Positions 33,405-44,578 of a stretch of DNA of 64,000 nt are shown in pieces. Numbering within the stretch: position 1 is the stretch's first letter; every line of letters begins with the position of its first letter. The stretch is from positions 91,286,001-91,350,000 of the forward strand of contig CM053148.1 in NCBI GenBank assembly GCA_028571685.1. Direction: 5' to 3'. This stretch comes from Heterohyrax brucei. Taxonomy: Eukaryota > Chordata > Mammalia > Hyracoidea > Procaviidae. The notes beneath the pieces were generated by a model, which was not told the DNA's origin, did no database searches, and saw only the letters and a program-made list of their open reading frames with translations. Both the position numbers and the translations under genes were made by a program.

Positions 33405-33550
33405 TTGAGCCTCTGGCTGATGCAAATAATTAAAAGCTTGACTCCCAACCAAAGTGTTAGTTAGTGGTCCATTTCTAGTGTGTGTTTCTATTCTGCCTAC
33501 GTGGAGTCACCATGAGTAAGAATCAACCAGATGTTGATTAACAACAACTG
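33405..33550 (+). repeat. Afrotherian SINE, variant body, shortened
   Basis: Head 'gagcctctggctgatgcaaataattaaaagcttgactcccaaccaaagtg', then directly the end region 'ctgcctacgtggagtcaccatgagtaagaatcaacc' and 'attaacaacaac'. The middle is deleted. The tail ends in AACAAC like the RTE. Confidence 0.75.
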
Positions 33551-33892
33551 GGAGCCTGGTGGATGTGTGGACGTGGAGCTCATTAAGGATGCAGGGTCTG
33601 GAGATAGGTATTTGGGAGATGATTAACATAGAGAGGGTAAATGAAGTTGTGTGAGTATACAAGATTACCCACGTATGAATGAGAGTGAGAAAGGAAGAAA
33701 GATGAGAACAGAATCCTGAAAGTACAGCAAAGTGAATGTATGAGCTTAGGACTGAAATCTTGCAAAGCAAAAGTAGACAGCAAGGGTAATAGAAAATCAT
33801 TAAGGATTCTTAATGAACACAAGTAATGCGGAAAAGTCATGATACATAGGGTGTGAAAACTTGTCTTTAGCAGAAAAAATATCACGCGTGTC
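33551..33892. other. Possible ancient repeat, unassigned
   Basis: The purine-rich text ('ggagataggtatttgggagatgattaacatagagagg') has the flavour of an ancient mammalian repeat, but I cannot name it. Minus-strand frames at 33507-33885 have no domain. Confidence 0.3.
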
Positions 33893-34208
33893 CTTGTTAA
33901 CTGCTGAGTCTGCCCAGGATCCTGATCACCCCTGCACAGCAGAAGGAAACACTGTCTGGTTCTGAGTCGTTCTCAGGACCACTTACAGGCAGAACTTCTG
34001 TAGGGTTTTCCAAAGCAGATCACCAGGCCTTTCTTCTGATTTATCTTAGTCTAGAACAGTCACTAAAATCTGTTTAGCATCATAAGAATTCACAAGCCTG
34101 CAATGACAGATAGGTAAGGCCAGGGCATGAGGTGCTTTGAAGCAGGAATTGAAGTCAGGGCTCTTGTGTCAGAGGAGAGAATTCTACCATGAAACCACCA
34201 GTTCTTTT
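33893..34208 (-). repeat. Composite SINE: tRNA-Gly-like head joined to RTE 5' and 3' parts
   Basis: On the minus strand, 34208-34120 follows a tRNA-Gly pattern: GGTGGTTTCATGGTAGAATT (A-box region) and 'cctgacttcaattcctgcttc' (B-box region). 34108-34000 then aligns with the RTE 5' region at 30819-30960 ('ggcttgtg', 'gatgct', 'agattt', 'aagata', 'ggtgatctgctt'). The end, 33980-33893, aligns with the RTE 3' end ('agacagtgtttccttctgctgtgc', 'cagttaacaag'). It is a non-autonomous element built from both ends of the RTE. Confidence 0.75.
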
Positions 34209-34617
34209 GCCACCGGTATTCTAGATAAGACAAAATACAGGGATAGAGGCAGAAGACAGGCTGTAGTGGCTTATATTCAGGTTGTGTGTTAAAGAGCTGG
34301 AGTCAGTCATTGTAGACAACACACTGAAGAAGTTTAATTGGTAGAGAAGAGAGAAAAGTGCATGAAGATGTGAGGTTGAATAGTTTTTTTTTTTTGGTAT
34401 TGAGGAAATTTTGAAAATACATAAGCCATGTTTTTCCAGAATACAAATAATTCTCAAATAGTATAAAAAGAGAGCTACAGCAGTTTGGACATATTCTCAA
34501 ACTCAGAAAATTCTAACAGCTTTCAAATAAATTTCATAAGTGGCAAAATATGTGTGGGCAATTTAAAGAATCTCTAGTTTTTTTGAAATTTCTATTTCTA
34601 CCTACTTATTGTCCAGA
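34209..34617. other. No gene seen
   Basis: AT-rich sequence leading into the first arm of the inverted pair; T-run at 34385-34396. Confidence 0.4.
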
Positions 34618-34877
34618 GTATTTTTTATAGTAATTCATGGGAAGAGGTGATATTAGCATTTTATCTGTTGTTAAAAGCTATGGGAAAATATTGATTAGAA
34701 CAACATATGAAAATATATTTACAAAAACTATTTGAATAAGGTAGAGGGGTGGGGACCACACCAGGTGACAGTCTTAGAAGGGGTGCCACTAAAGTAACTT
34801 TCTAAATAATTTTTTGTACAGTGTTTCAGTAGAAATTATTTTTTTCAATCGAAGTATCCCAGTGGTTGAAACAACAA
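34618..34877 (+). repeat. Inverted-pair arm A (260 bp)
   Basis: Unique-looking sequence whose reverse complement recurs at 35541-35818 at about 90% identity by eye, with indels of 8 and 6 bp. Arm A is embedded in ordinary unassigned sequence on both sides. I see no terminal inverted repeats, poly-A tail or target duplication. It is probably the donor. Confidence 0.9.
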
Positions 34878-35234
34878 AAATAATTTTTGTAAGCCAAGCT
34901 TAGAGATGGCAATGTACTTGTAAGACTCTATCTCTATTCCAGGTTCCATCTGAACCTTCTAATAGGCTTTAATGCACACCAGTCACAACCATCGTTATTC
35001 CCAATTACATGGAATCTTGTGGCTTCTCTGCACAAACTACAAACACATACCCTTGTTTTCGTTGCTGCTGATGTTTTCACGGTCACTAATTCTGTTAACA
35101 TTTTTGTTGCAGCTGCAGAATTGAGGTAATTAGCATGGGGTGAGTGACACTACAAATTACTGCACTGAGTGGCATCAACCCTGATGACGCTACTGATTTT
35201 GTATGAGTTCAGATTGCTGATTTTAATACTGCTC
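34878..35234. other. Spacer between the inverted arms, no gene
   Basis: Unassigned sequence between arm A and the minus-strand RTE. Confidence 0.4.
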
Positions 35235-35540
35235 TCAGTTGTTGTTGGATGTGTCCAAGTCATTTGTGATTCACAGTGACCCTGTGTAGAGGAGATCAAA
35301 ACAGTGCCCAGCCCCATGCCATGCCCGTAAATGTTGCTGTACTTGAGTCCACCACTGCAGACACTGTGTCAATCCATCTTGCTGAGGTTCTTCCTGTTTT
35401 TCACTGACTCTCTGCTTTACCAAGTATAACGTCCTTCTGTTGGGACTGATCCCTCCTGATAAGATGTGCAAAGTATGTAAGACATAGTCTTACCACCCTT
35501 GCTTTCAAGGAGCACTCTGGTTGTACTTCGTCCAGAACAG
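35235..35540 (-). mobile_element. RTE LINE, 3' end (part 1)
   Basis: Minus-strand RTE starting with 'cagttgttgttgg' (tail), 'tcatttgtgattcacagtgacc' (3' box) and continuing inward through 'gtgtcaatccatcttgctgagg' to 'ttgtacttcgtccagaacag', where arm B interrupts it. Confidence 0.85.
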
Positions 35541-35818
35541 TTGTTGTTTCAGCCACTGGAATTGGAATACTTCAATTAAAAATAATAATCAATCTCTACT
35601 GAAACACTGTACAAAAAATTATTTAGAAAGTTACTTTAGTGTCACCTCTTCTAAGACTGTCACCCAGTGTGGTCCATGTCCCTCCACCCTATTCAAAAAT
35701 ATTTTTAGTTTTTGTAAATATACTTTCATATGTTGTTCTAGTCAATATTTTCCCATAGCTTTTAACAACAAGCAAACTGCTAATATCACCTCTTCTCATG
35801 AATTACTATAAAAAATAC
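35541..35818 (-). repeat. Inverted-pair arm B (278 bp) inserted in the RTE
   Basis: Reverse complement of 34618-34877. RTE homology stops at 35540 and resumes at 35819 ('ttttggcagtacatgg'). Comparison with the RTEs at 2100 and 51470 shows about 12 bp of RTE were lost at the junction. A short TTGTT match occurs at one edge. There is no target-site duplication. Confidence 0.9.
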
Positions 35819-36390
35819 TTTTGGCAGTACATGGTATCTTCAATAGTCTTCTCCACCACCACAATTTAAAGGCATCACTTCCAATTTAGTCTTCCTTTTT
35901 CACTGTCCAGCTTTTGGATGCATATGATGTGACTGAAAATATCATGCCTTGGGTCAGGTGCAACTTAGTCTTCAAGATGATATCTTTGTTTTTGCAGCAG
36001 ATTTTCCAAAATCATGCATCATTTGATTTCTTGACTGCTGCTTCCACGGGTGTGGATTGTGAATCCCAATAAAATGAAATCCCTGACAACCTCAAGCCTT
36101 TCTCCATTGTGATGATTTTTGTTTTCTTAATGCTGATGTATAACCCAAACAGAAGACTGTGGTCTTTGATCTTCATCAGCAAATGTTTCAAGTTGCCATG
36201 AGTCAGCACTGACTCGATGATAACAGATTTGGTTTTTTTGGTTGTCATTTTCAGCAAGCAGGGTTGTGCCATCTGTATAACACAGGTTGTTAATCAATCT
36301 TCCTCAAATCCCGAATCTCCATACTTCTTCATATAGTCCAACTTCTTGGATTAGTTCTTTGGCATGATTGAATAGGTAACTGCTCTTTCT
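35819..36390 (-). mobile_element. RTE LINE, 3' part (part 2) with SINE tail
   Basis: Continues inward from arm B through 'cagcttttggatgcatatgatg', 'gcatcatttgatttcttgactgctgcttcc' and 'gatgtataacccaaacagaagactgtgg' to 'cttcttggattagttctttggcatg'. It is interrupted by a SINE tail at 36193-36243. The 86-codon minus-strand frame at 36012-36272 is partly RTE coding remnant. Confidence 0.85.
36193..36243 (+). repeat. Tail-only SINE fragment inside the RTE
   Basis: 'gccatgagtcagcactgactcg' box followed by 'ataacagatttggttttttggttg'. RTE sequence continues on both sides and no SINE body is present. Confidence 0.7.
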
Positions 36391-37194
36391 TAGCGTAGAC
36401 AAACCATCCACTACCAGGTATTTTTTCCACAAGAATCCACAAGTGGTTTGAGAGATTCTAAAAGAAGGAGCAGGGATTCTGCTACAGGGGAGAAAGAAAT
36501 AGAAATCATTTTAAAAAGAGTTGACTCCTCTAATTGTTAGACTATTCAAGGATCTATTTAAGTTTTGAAGTCCTGAGGAATAGCTAGAGGTCGCTTTGGT
36601 TCCACTTCTTAGACAATGTGAGGTACTCACACAGTTATCAATCATCTCTAAATATGAGGTAGCTATCTAATGGTTGGAATTTATATTGGTTCCAGTGCTA
36701 GATAACCAAGTAACTGAAGAGAAACACTGCCCAGTAGTGAGGAGGGATAGAGAACGTAACCAGATGTTCTGATATATATAGTCTTATATTAGTGGGAGAC
36801 ATTCTACAGAGCAAAGATGGGAAGTTGAACAATCACCAAGTCACCAACTGCAACACGAAGGATCAAGGGAGGGGCCTGTTGAATAAGATTGTATGCTGAT
36901 GAAAAGATCATGATGTTAATTTGTTTTGAAAGCTATGTTTTGAACAGGCACATTCTAAGTCTCTGAGTAACTTGTTTTGAAGTTAACAAAGACCTTATAC
37001 AGAAAAGACTAGTAACGAGTTTAACTTCAACAGTGTCTAATAAATATCAGAATGGGAAACTAATATTGATTTGTATTAAAAAAAAAGACAGTCTCTGTGT
37101 TAACTGGAAAAGTCTAAAAATGAGTTGTAAGTGTGTAAAATTGTATACTTATAAAAGCAGTACTGAGTTTTGTGCATACTAGATTTTCTTATAG
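36391..37194. other. No gene seen
   Basis: Unassigned. Confidence 0.4.
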
Positions 37195-37378
37195 AATTCC
37201 TGGGTGATACAAGGAGGTAAATGTGCTCAATGGCTGGCTAAAAGGTCAGAAGTTCCATTATATCCAGAAGAGAAAACTTGCTGATCTACTGAAAAATCAA
37301 TCTATGGAAAACCCCATGGAGCAGAGTCTACTACCACACACATGGGGCACCATGAGGTAGAATCCACTTGACCATAGT
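37195..37378 (+). repeat. Afrotherian SINE, variant body
   Basis: Diverged head ('cctgggtgatacaagg...gtgctcaatggctggctaaaagg'), then 'ggaaaaccccatggagcagagtctac', the end region 'catggggcaccatgaggtagaatccacttgacc' and 'agttggtatg'. Confidence 0.72.
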
Positions 37379-37385
37379 TGGTATG

Positions 37386-37549
37386 AGAAACCCCAAACCA
37401 AGCCCACTGCCATCGGGCCCAACTGATAGCGACTCTATAGACAGAGTAGGACTGCCCATAGAGTTTCTAAGGAGTGCCTGATGGATTTGAACTGCTGATC
37501 TTTTGGTTAGCAGCTATAGCAGTTAACCACTACATCACCAGGGTTTCCA
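37386..37549 (-). repeat. AfroSINE, head-to-head partner of the preceding SINE
   Basis: Minus-strand copy from 'aaccaagcccactgccatcgggcccaactgatagcg' to 'cactacatcaccagggtttcc'. With 37195-37378 it forms an inverted SINE pair only 7 bp apart, tails facing. Confidence 0.88.
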
Positions 37550-40500
37550 GTTGATATGGTAGAGCTTCTGAGAGCCACTGCATTTTTTCTTTTCTCTCTG
37601 CCCCTGTCCCTAGCTGTGCACAAATAACAAAATGATAGGAATCTTGCTTAATGACAAGCATTTGATAGCTTGATCAGATACCTTTGATATATAGCTTTTG
37701 TTGAACTGATGGACTAGACAAAACATAGTACTCTGGGAGTTTTAGAAATGAAGACATTAAGCCATCTGCTGAAAGATGCTGAAGATGGAAACAACTGTAC
37801 ATTTTGGGGGTCAAGGGAGTGAGGGATGTTTAATGGAACATGTACAAGATATCAAAATTAGAGGAAGGTGCTCAAAATAAAGAAATCTATGAACGGAGTG
37901 ACTGGGATCAAAAAAGAAGAAAAAGGAGAGAAACAGAAAGGAAAAGAGAAGGAAACACAAGGAGAGAAAGAAAGAGAGAAACACAGAGAACAGAATTTGC
38001 CCTACAAACCTTCAATGACTCCGTCTCATGTTGAGGTCTATGTGTCTTCAGGTATCTGTATCTTTCCATAAATCTTACTTTAGACAACATGAAAAAATCA
38101 TACCTGTGGAAAACAGTTTTCTACATAGGAAAACAAAAACTAGTAAATTCTTTGAAAAAGAAAAGAAACATAAATTTGAAGAATATACAAGAAAGATAAG
38201 GACAAACAGCTTAGACCAAGAGGAAAACAGGATGTCATAAATGATGAAATTTTTATGAATAAAGTTCACAATGAACTAAAGGATGTTTCTTTCTTTTGTT
38301 TTGATTTTATTAATGTTTTGATTTATTTATAATTATAATTCTATTATTAAATTTATTCTTTGGCTCTGTTTGAAATGCATTAATCTACAGAAGTAAATAT
38401 TTCCCAATTGTGATTTATAATTTTCAAAGACTATTGTTCATAATTCTTCATTCAGTGATAGAAGTCTGCAAATGTCCAGCTTTAAATAACCAGATATCAG
38501 TATTCTGTACTCTTTTCATCTTCTACCAGCATAAACTGTAAGGAGTACAGCTCAACTTTTGGCACTGAAGCCCAAAGGAAATGTTCTTATCATCTTGGCA
38601 TGCTTATTTTGGAGGACAGTTTTAACAATTTATACTTTTGATCTTGATCATTTTATTTCTTCTCTATTACCATATTGCAAGTATAATAGAACATGGCAGC
38701 ACAGGGTGGAAGTCTTAAGGCTGTGTAGGGAATACATTGAGAATGCTGTCATTTTTTACTGCATCGTCTAGATGTATCCACACTTGGCACATAATATGCT
38801 CATGAAAATGATGACCTCGAAAAAGGAAATGAGACATGAATCTATCCTCCTCACAATGAAAAAGAAAAAGAAAAAGCCAGAAAGATATACACACAGCTTA
38901 TTTTTGTTACACTGGGTAACTGTGTGGACATCCTCAATTCCCTAGCAACCGCTTGATCTGATTTTCATTTTATTTCCTGAGCATATTCTTCTCTTCCATT
39001 TAAAATCATGAACTCCTGGGATATAGCATGTTTGAAATGCTGTATTTTAAAATAATGAAATATAATGCATCAAGGGTTATTATACACCCAAAAGCAAGCA
39101 AAACAAAAGAGGTGGGAATAACAAGGTTCCCCAAAGCTCCAGAGGACTTATTTATCAGTGTTTGAAATATTAGTGACTGGTGCAGTACACTTGAACTTGA
39201 AAGTAGAGAGGACTAATGTCATTACGCCAGCATATTTCAACTTCAGTGTTACCTTGGACTACACCATAATGATCAAAATAAGAAAGAGAAAAATGTAAGA
39301 GGAAATGTCAAGAAACCTCACTATCAACATATTTTCTGTAAGTCTTATAAAATCACAGCCTAAGAATTGAACTGATCTACTATTCTATAAAGCTGTGCAA
39401 CTGAGATTGGTAATGAATCTATCAACATATATTTGTGTTTAAGAGTGCTGAACACTTACTTTCTCAACAGAATTCTTGAGCACTTATTGTGTATTTGGGT
39501 ATCCAGAAGAAAAGATCAAGCTTATTTCCTCAGGTCCTCATGTTCCATGATAATGGAAGAAGCTGTACAAACAAAAACATAATTCTTCACTGATTTAATC
39601 AAGATTTCTCAGATGTGCAGACATAAGTATTTCCCTCAAATTTGTCAAGAATACCCTAGTTTTTGGTCTAGGCATCCTCCAGATAGTCAAGTCTGGATGC
39701 ATACTGAGTCATCGTAGTCTCAGTTCCTTGTGGTTTCCTGAACTAAACAATCATTTTTCCCTCGTTGAAACAATTTTCATTCTAAACATTGATTCTGCAG
39801 GACAAATACAAGTTAAAAATAAGGGATTTTAATTTTCCCTGTTCAAAATAAGGAAAGAATTTCCCCTCCTTCCCTGTTTTAATTTTTTCTCCATCTCTTT
39901 AGAACATATGAAAGCCCAGGATGTTACTGGAGGTATGTCTTTTCCAATGTAATTCTCAAGAAAAGTCACACTGCTACCTCTCAGTTTCCTAGAAGAACAT
40001 TAGCTTAAAGATATGAGACAATTAGCAACTGTATCTTAAAAACAGAAATTGAATGTGTTGTATTCATCTAGCTATAAACAGGATAAAATTTGTTTCTGAC
40101 TTTGCAATGTCTTTAGAAGATAACCTGTGATTCACCACATCCAGGGTTAATGCTTACTCAAAAATGAAATTTCTTTCTCTACCATTTTTGTGAAGTGGTT
40201 TTTGGGGTTGGAAGTAAACTTGGTTTCTAAGTGCATTTCCCCAACATCTACAACAGACTTGAAACTGTCAACATAGACGGTCTTTTTTGAACCAAGATCC
40301 TGACCTCTTTACTGGAGAAAACTGCACAATTATCCGTTCTTGTACTACTGCTTAAAAGAGTTACACTTTACTCAAGGCTGAGTCAACCACTGCAAGTCGA
40401 TTCCACTCTTAGGTTCTGGGAAGACTTGCTTTACCTCTTGCCAGTAGTGAATGCTCTATTAGAGATGGGGAAATTGGCCTGTGAGATGCAGAAGAAAAAA

Positions 40501-40556
40501 AGTGCTAAATGCCTTTATTTCTTGTGGACTGTCCTAAAATGAGACTTTCTAGTAGG
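37550..40556. other. Long stretch without gene or clear repeat
   Basis: Mostly unassigned. 37908-37995 is a purine-only GAAA/GGAGA tract (the lysine- and glutamate-rich frames at 37840-38071 are its translations). 38858-38875 is a short (GAAAAA)n. Confidence 0.5.
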
Positions 40557-40586
40557 CCAAGCCAAGTGCCGTCGAGTCGGATCCGA
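40557..40586 (-). repeat. Tail-only SINE fragment (third identical copy)
   Basis: Bases 40561-40586 are identical to 4307-4332 and 4863-4888, preceded by a GGCCAAGCCAAG tail-like repeat and followed by the microsatellite at 40596. Confidence 0.75.
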
Positions 40587-40595
40587 GGGAGTTTA

Positions 40596-40845
40596 AAATA
40601 TATATGTATGTGCATGTATACATGTGTGTGTATATATAGACATACATGCATACATGTGTGTATGCACATATACACACGCATGAGTACACCTATATACACA
40701 TAGACATACACGTACACACATATATACATATATACTTGTGTATACATATATACATATATATGCATATGTGTGTGTATATATATGCACACATATACACACA
40801 GACACATACACATACACGCATACACACACACATATATATAGTATC
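40596..40845. repeat. TATG/CACA alternating microsatellite, 250 bp
   Basis: Imperfect alternating purine-pyrimidine array (ATGTATG, CACACATAT, ATATATA units). The 215-codon minus-strand and several other open frames across 40505-41152 are translations of it and are not proteins. Confidence 0.95.
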
Positions 40846-41089
40846 CAATCTGAGTGGTAATATTCACTTGAGGAATAGGAAGCAAAGGGCATGGCTTGCA
40901 GAAGTAAAACCACTGAGTTGTGGAAGTTTGTATTAACTGAAAACATAGATAAAAATCACTCGGAATGGATGTAACTATCTTTGTGGGAGTCAGAGTAGCT
41001 ACTTCCTCTCTGCCTGTCACTTTCATAGTCTCATTAAGTTGTAATTGTGTGCCCAATACTACGCTAAAAGCAAGGGCTAAATGTGTGGA
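40846..41089. other. No feature seen
   Basis: Unassigned. Confidence 0.4.
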
Positions 41090-41252
41090 GGAAACTCTGA
41101 TAGCGTAGTAGTTAAAGACTATGTCTGCTAACCAAAAAGGTGGGCAGTTCAAATCTGCTGGAAGCTCCTTAGAAACTCTATGGCACAGTTCTACTCTGTC
41201 CTATAGGATTGCTATGAGTCAGAATCAACTCAGTGACAGTGGTTTGTTTCGT
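41090..41252 (+). repeat. AfroSINE
   Basis: Head 'aaactctgatagcgtagtagttaaag', B-box region 'gggcagttcaaatctgc', tail 'ctatgagtcagaatcaactcag'. Confidence 0.9.
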
Positions 41253-42529
41253 ATTTAAATCCATGGATACGGCACGTTGCCTACTTCAAAATATCCACAC
41301 TCCCAAGGACAGAAAGAGATAATTTAAAGATAAGCATAATAATGTGACAAGGATAAAGATAAAAGTGCCTTCCGGGAAAAAGGAAATAATCAATAGCTAA
41401 ATCAGCCTGGTGTAATATGGGAGAGAGAAGATACAATGGGTAAGGAGGACGTCCTGGTAGAGAAGACAGACTGCCTGATTTATTTTCAAAGATCAGTAGG
41501 AGACTGGGGAGGGGGGAGGGAAAGGAAATGAGAACATTGTTTGAATCAGAGGAAATGACAAAACTGTAGAGATTTGTAGGTGATTCTAGACTACAGAGTG
41601 TAAGCCTGGAGCAATGAAAATTTATGGATTGGACATTGTCAAGAGATCACAGCAGAAGGTCCTTGTATTCCATATGAAAGAGTTGAACTTTGACTCAAAG
41701 GCATGGAACTGAAGGGTTTAAGAACGAAAGTGTCACAGCCCAGACTAAAGCCAGCCAACCACAGCCCAGACACGTACATGAAATAGATGACTGCCACCCT
41801 GTGAATTTTGGACTTGAGAACATGCTGTTAAGAGGAGGGAGAGCCAGTTGCAGTTTTTAATAGAAGGACAGTGCGGCATTTAGCTAGGAAAGTATGTTCA
41901 AGGATGGAGACTTTAGAGTGCTGACCATATAGGAAATGATAAGACAGAAGATGCATGCCTTGGTGACTGACATGGGAAAGCAAAGGGAGGAAACAAATTT
42001 GAATTTGCTGGCACCTTTGCTAAATATATTGATGATGAATGGTACCAGCAAATAAGATTAAAAATAAAGGAAGAGAAGAACAGTTCAGTTGCGAATCTGA
42101 GCAAGTTTGTTTATCTGTATTGCATTTCCAAACACCTCCGAGACGGCAAGGCATATAGTGCATAAGAGAAAACAACGGAAGAGGAGAACATATTGAAGAA
42201 GCAATGTTGATGCCTAGTTTGGAAGGAGGGAAAGCTATGGACCCTTAAACAGAGCAGAGAAAGAGGAAGCTTAAGCCAAAAGAGAGACAGCAAGAGGAGT
42301 AAAACCTAGTCCTACTTCCCTAAATCTTGAACCTGTTTCAATATTGGAGGAGCTATGGGGATCAGACAGAGGAAGCAGGGCTGAGACCACAAGAGTTTGG
42401 ATGAAAGGCTATCTTTCCCTCATATACCCAAAGAGCCAGAAGTTTATTCTATGGAAATGTTGAACAAGAATGATCCTAAATCTAAGGTATCTGGCATAGA
42501 CAAAGAGAAAGGAGAGGCAACAGACAGAA
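41253..42529. other. No gene; possible ancient repeat
   Basis: Purine-rich, low CpG. The text at 41830-42000 ('gttcaaggatggagactttag...cttggtgactgacatggg') resembles a mammal-wide ancient repeat I cannot name. Confidence 0.35.
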
Positions 42530-42684
42530 AACCCATTGTTGCCAAGCTGATTCCAACTCATAGTGACCCTACTGGGCAGAGTATAACTGCGCCACAGAGT
42601 TTCTAAGAAGCACCTGGTGGATTCCAGCTGCCAACTTATTGTTAGCAGCTAAAGTACTTAATTAACATGCCACCAGGGTTTCTG
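42530..42684 (-). repeat. AfroSINE
   Basis: Tail 'acccattgttgccaagctgattccaactcatagtgaccc' to head 'aacatgccaccagggtttc'. Confidence 0.88.
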
Positions 42685-43304
42685 TAATAAACAGAAAAGA
42701 GGCACTTAAAAATATTCGAAAAGGATCATGTGACCTTTAGAACTTCCCCAACATTCCTAGTCTCTAATTCCAGGATGCTTTCTGGCAAGAATACAAACCC
42801 TATCTCTCCACTGAGGTTTTGAATTATTTTCTAGGTGGAGGGGTGGGGAGGGAACCTAGTTAGCAACAGAGGAAATGACATGCTCATAAGACAAGCTTAT
42901 TCATTTTCAAAAAATAACTTTAGAGTGAATTCCATCAGATAAAAGCCCTCCTCCCCAATGATTCCAGGACTATGGCAGGAATTGCGATCAATCTGTATTT
43001 AGCAGACTCTGAAAATCTTCTGTGTGGGAAAGGGACGTATCTAGAAAGCACAGAGCACAGTGGCATGAGCCTGAAGGAAGGGTTTCATGTATTGGAAAGA
43101 AAGCTATTCCAGAAATACAACAGATGTCCTGTCTACCCATATATCTCTTCTCCTCTTCTCTCATCTCCTAATTTCCGACTCTAAGGTTTGTGATGTTTTA
43201 AGGTTTGTGATGTGATGTGATACACATGTGTATCCTCCACTTGCGAGGGTTATAAACAAGGTGGTAGTTTTGAAATACGGTTAGAAATTACTCAGTACTC
43301 TTCC
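42685..43304. other. No gene seen
   Basis: Unassigned. 43185-43225 holds a short tandem of 'aaggtttgtgatgt'. Confidence 0.4.
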
Positions 43305-43765
43305 TTTAAGAGGTTGAATCTATGCTCCTCCTGCCACAGCCAACCCTTGAGAGTGAGCTGGATTCAGTGACTCACTATTAGCAAATAGAATGAAGTGGAA
43401 GTGCTAGTGTGTGACCTTAGAAACTAAGTCGTTAAAGGCACTGGAAGTCCCTCCTTGATCTACTGTATGACTGTCTCTAGAGAAAGTTATCTGCCATGTC
43501 AAGAGTGTACTGAAGACAGTGTTTGGACAGGCCCTGAGGACTCCTGCCAACAGCCTTATAAGTGACTCTGTGGAAACAAATCCTCCAGCCCCAGTAAGTC
43601 TTCTTATAGCTCCAGCCAAGCTCCTGACTGCAATGGCACACAAAACAAAGAGTGAGTCAGTTAAGCCACTCTCTAATTCATGACCCACAGAGTTGGGAAA
43701 ATAATATTTGTCCTATGAAACTACTACGTTTGAGGTTATTTGTCACATAGCAATAAAAAATGAGT
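43305..43765 (+). mobile_element. LTR- or DNA-element-like ancient repeat
   Basis: The order 'gaggttgaatctatgctcc', 'gaatgaagtggaagtgctagtgtgtgacc', 'cctccagccccag', 'aattcatgacccacagagttggg' and final 'tttgtcacatagcaataaaaaatgag' matches a common mammalian interspersed repeat ending in 'ttatgcagcaataaataac'. I think it is an ERVL/MaLR-type LTR but cannot fix the family. Confidence 0.45.
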
Positions 43766-44404
43766 ACAGACCAAGACAAATTATAATTAGAGTAATAATT
43801 TGGAAGGAAAATCCTGAAAAAATGAAAATATTGTGGAGTTTGTTAATAATCAAATAACTGGAAAAATCACAATATACAGTATTAAAATGTGAGCGAATAT
43901 TTGGAGAGGCTGAGCTCACAAAGAGACAATGAGCTAAAGACAACTGTGTGACTGACGAAAGAATAGACACAAAGGATGTCTATTTTCTTTAGAAGTATTT
44001 CGAAAAATACTTTTGTAGAGTAGGATAGAATATTCTATGTTCCCAGATAGCAGTGTGGCTTGCAGATCCCCATAGTTTCTGATCATGACATCTCCTATGT
44101 TCACAAGGTCTTAATGAAGACTGTTGGGAGCACAGTACAGACCAGACACTGTTCTAATGAGTGATCAACAGGCATTCATTATCCACAGAACCAACAGCTT
44201 ATGGATGAGTGGGATTGCATGCATCATCCTCCACCAACCAAGGATCCCCAAGGTTAAGCTTCCATCCCAGGATGTGATTTACGTTATAGCCATACATGCT
44301 GCACTTTATGCCAAATCCTCTGTCTTCTATACCAACATGGAATCAGGTCTATGTGACAAACAGCATGTACAGAGAGTAAGCAGGGCAAAAGAATAATAAA
44401 GGTG
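43766..44404. other. No gene seen
   Basis: The 90-codon plus-strand frame at 44124-44396 has no recognised domain. I see no splice or start evidence. Confidence 0.4.
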
Positions 44405-44406
44405 TA

Positions 44407-44578
44407 AAAAAAAAAAAAAAAAAAAAAACTGTTGCCACAGAGTTATTCTCACGCATAGCTGCCATACAGGTTGGAGTAGAACTGCACCGTAGACTTCCAA
44501 GAAGCACTTGGTGGATTTGAACTGTGGAACTTTTTATTAGCAGCCATAGCTCTCAACTGCTACACCACCAGGATTTCC
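44407..44578 (-). repeat. Poly-A followed by AfroSINE
   Basis: A run of about 22 A (44407-44428), then a minus-strand SINE from 'ctgttgccacagagttattctcacgcatagc' to 'gctacaccaccaggatttcc'. Confidence 0.85.

Noticed and set aside
34120..34208. Possible tRNA-Gly gene on the minus strand
   Set aside because: The promoter boxes are recognisable but the stem pairings are lost and it continues directly into RTE-derived SINE sequence.
37840..38071. Lys/Glu-rich frames as a basic protein
   Set aside because: They are translations of a purine-only low-complexity tract in two frames.
40505..41152. A 215-codon minus-strand open frame, the longest in the window
   Set aside because: Its middle is the TATG/CACA microsatellite translated into Y/I/C/V/H repeats, and both ends are unrelated flanking DNA including a SINE. 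Both strands and several frames are open here, as expected for a repeat without stops.
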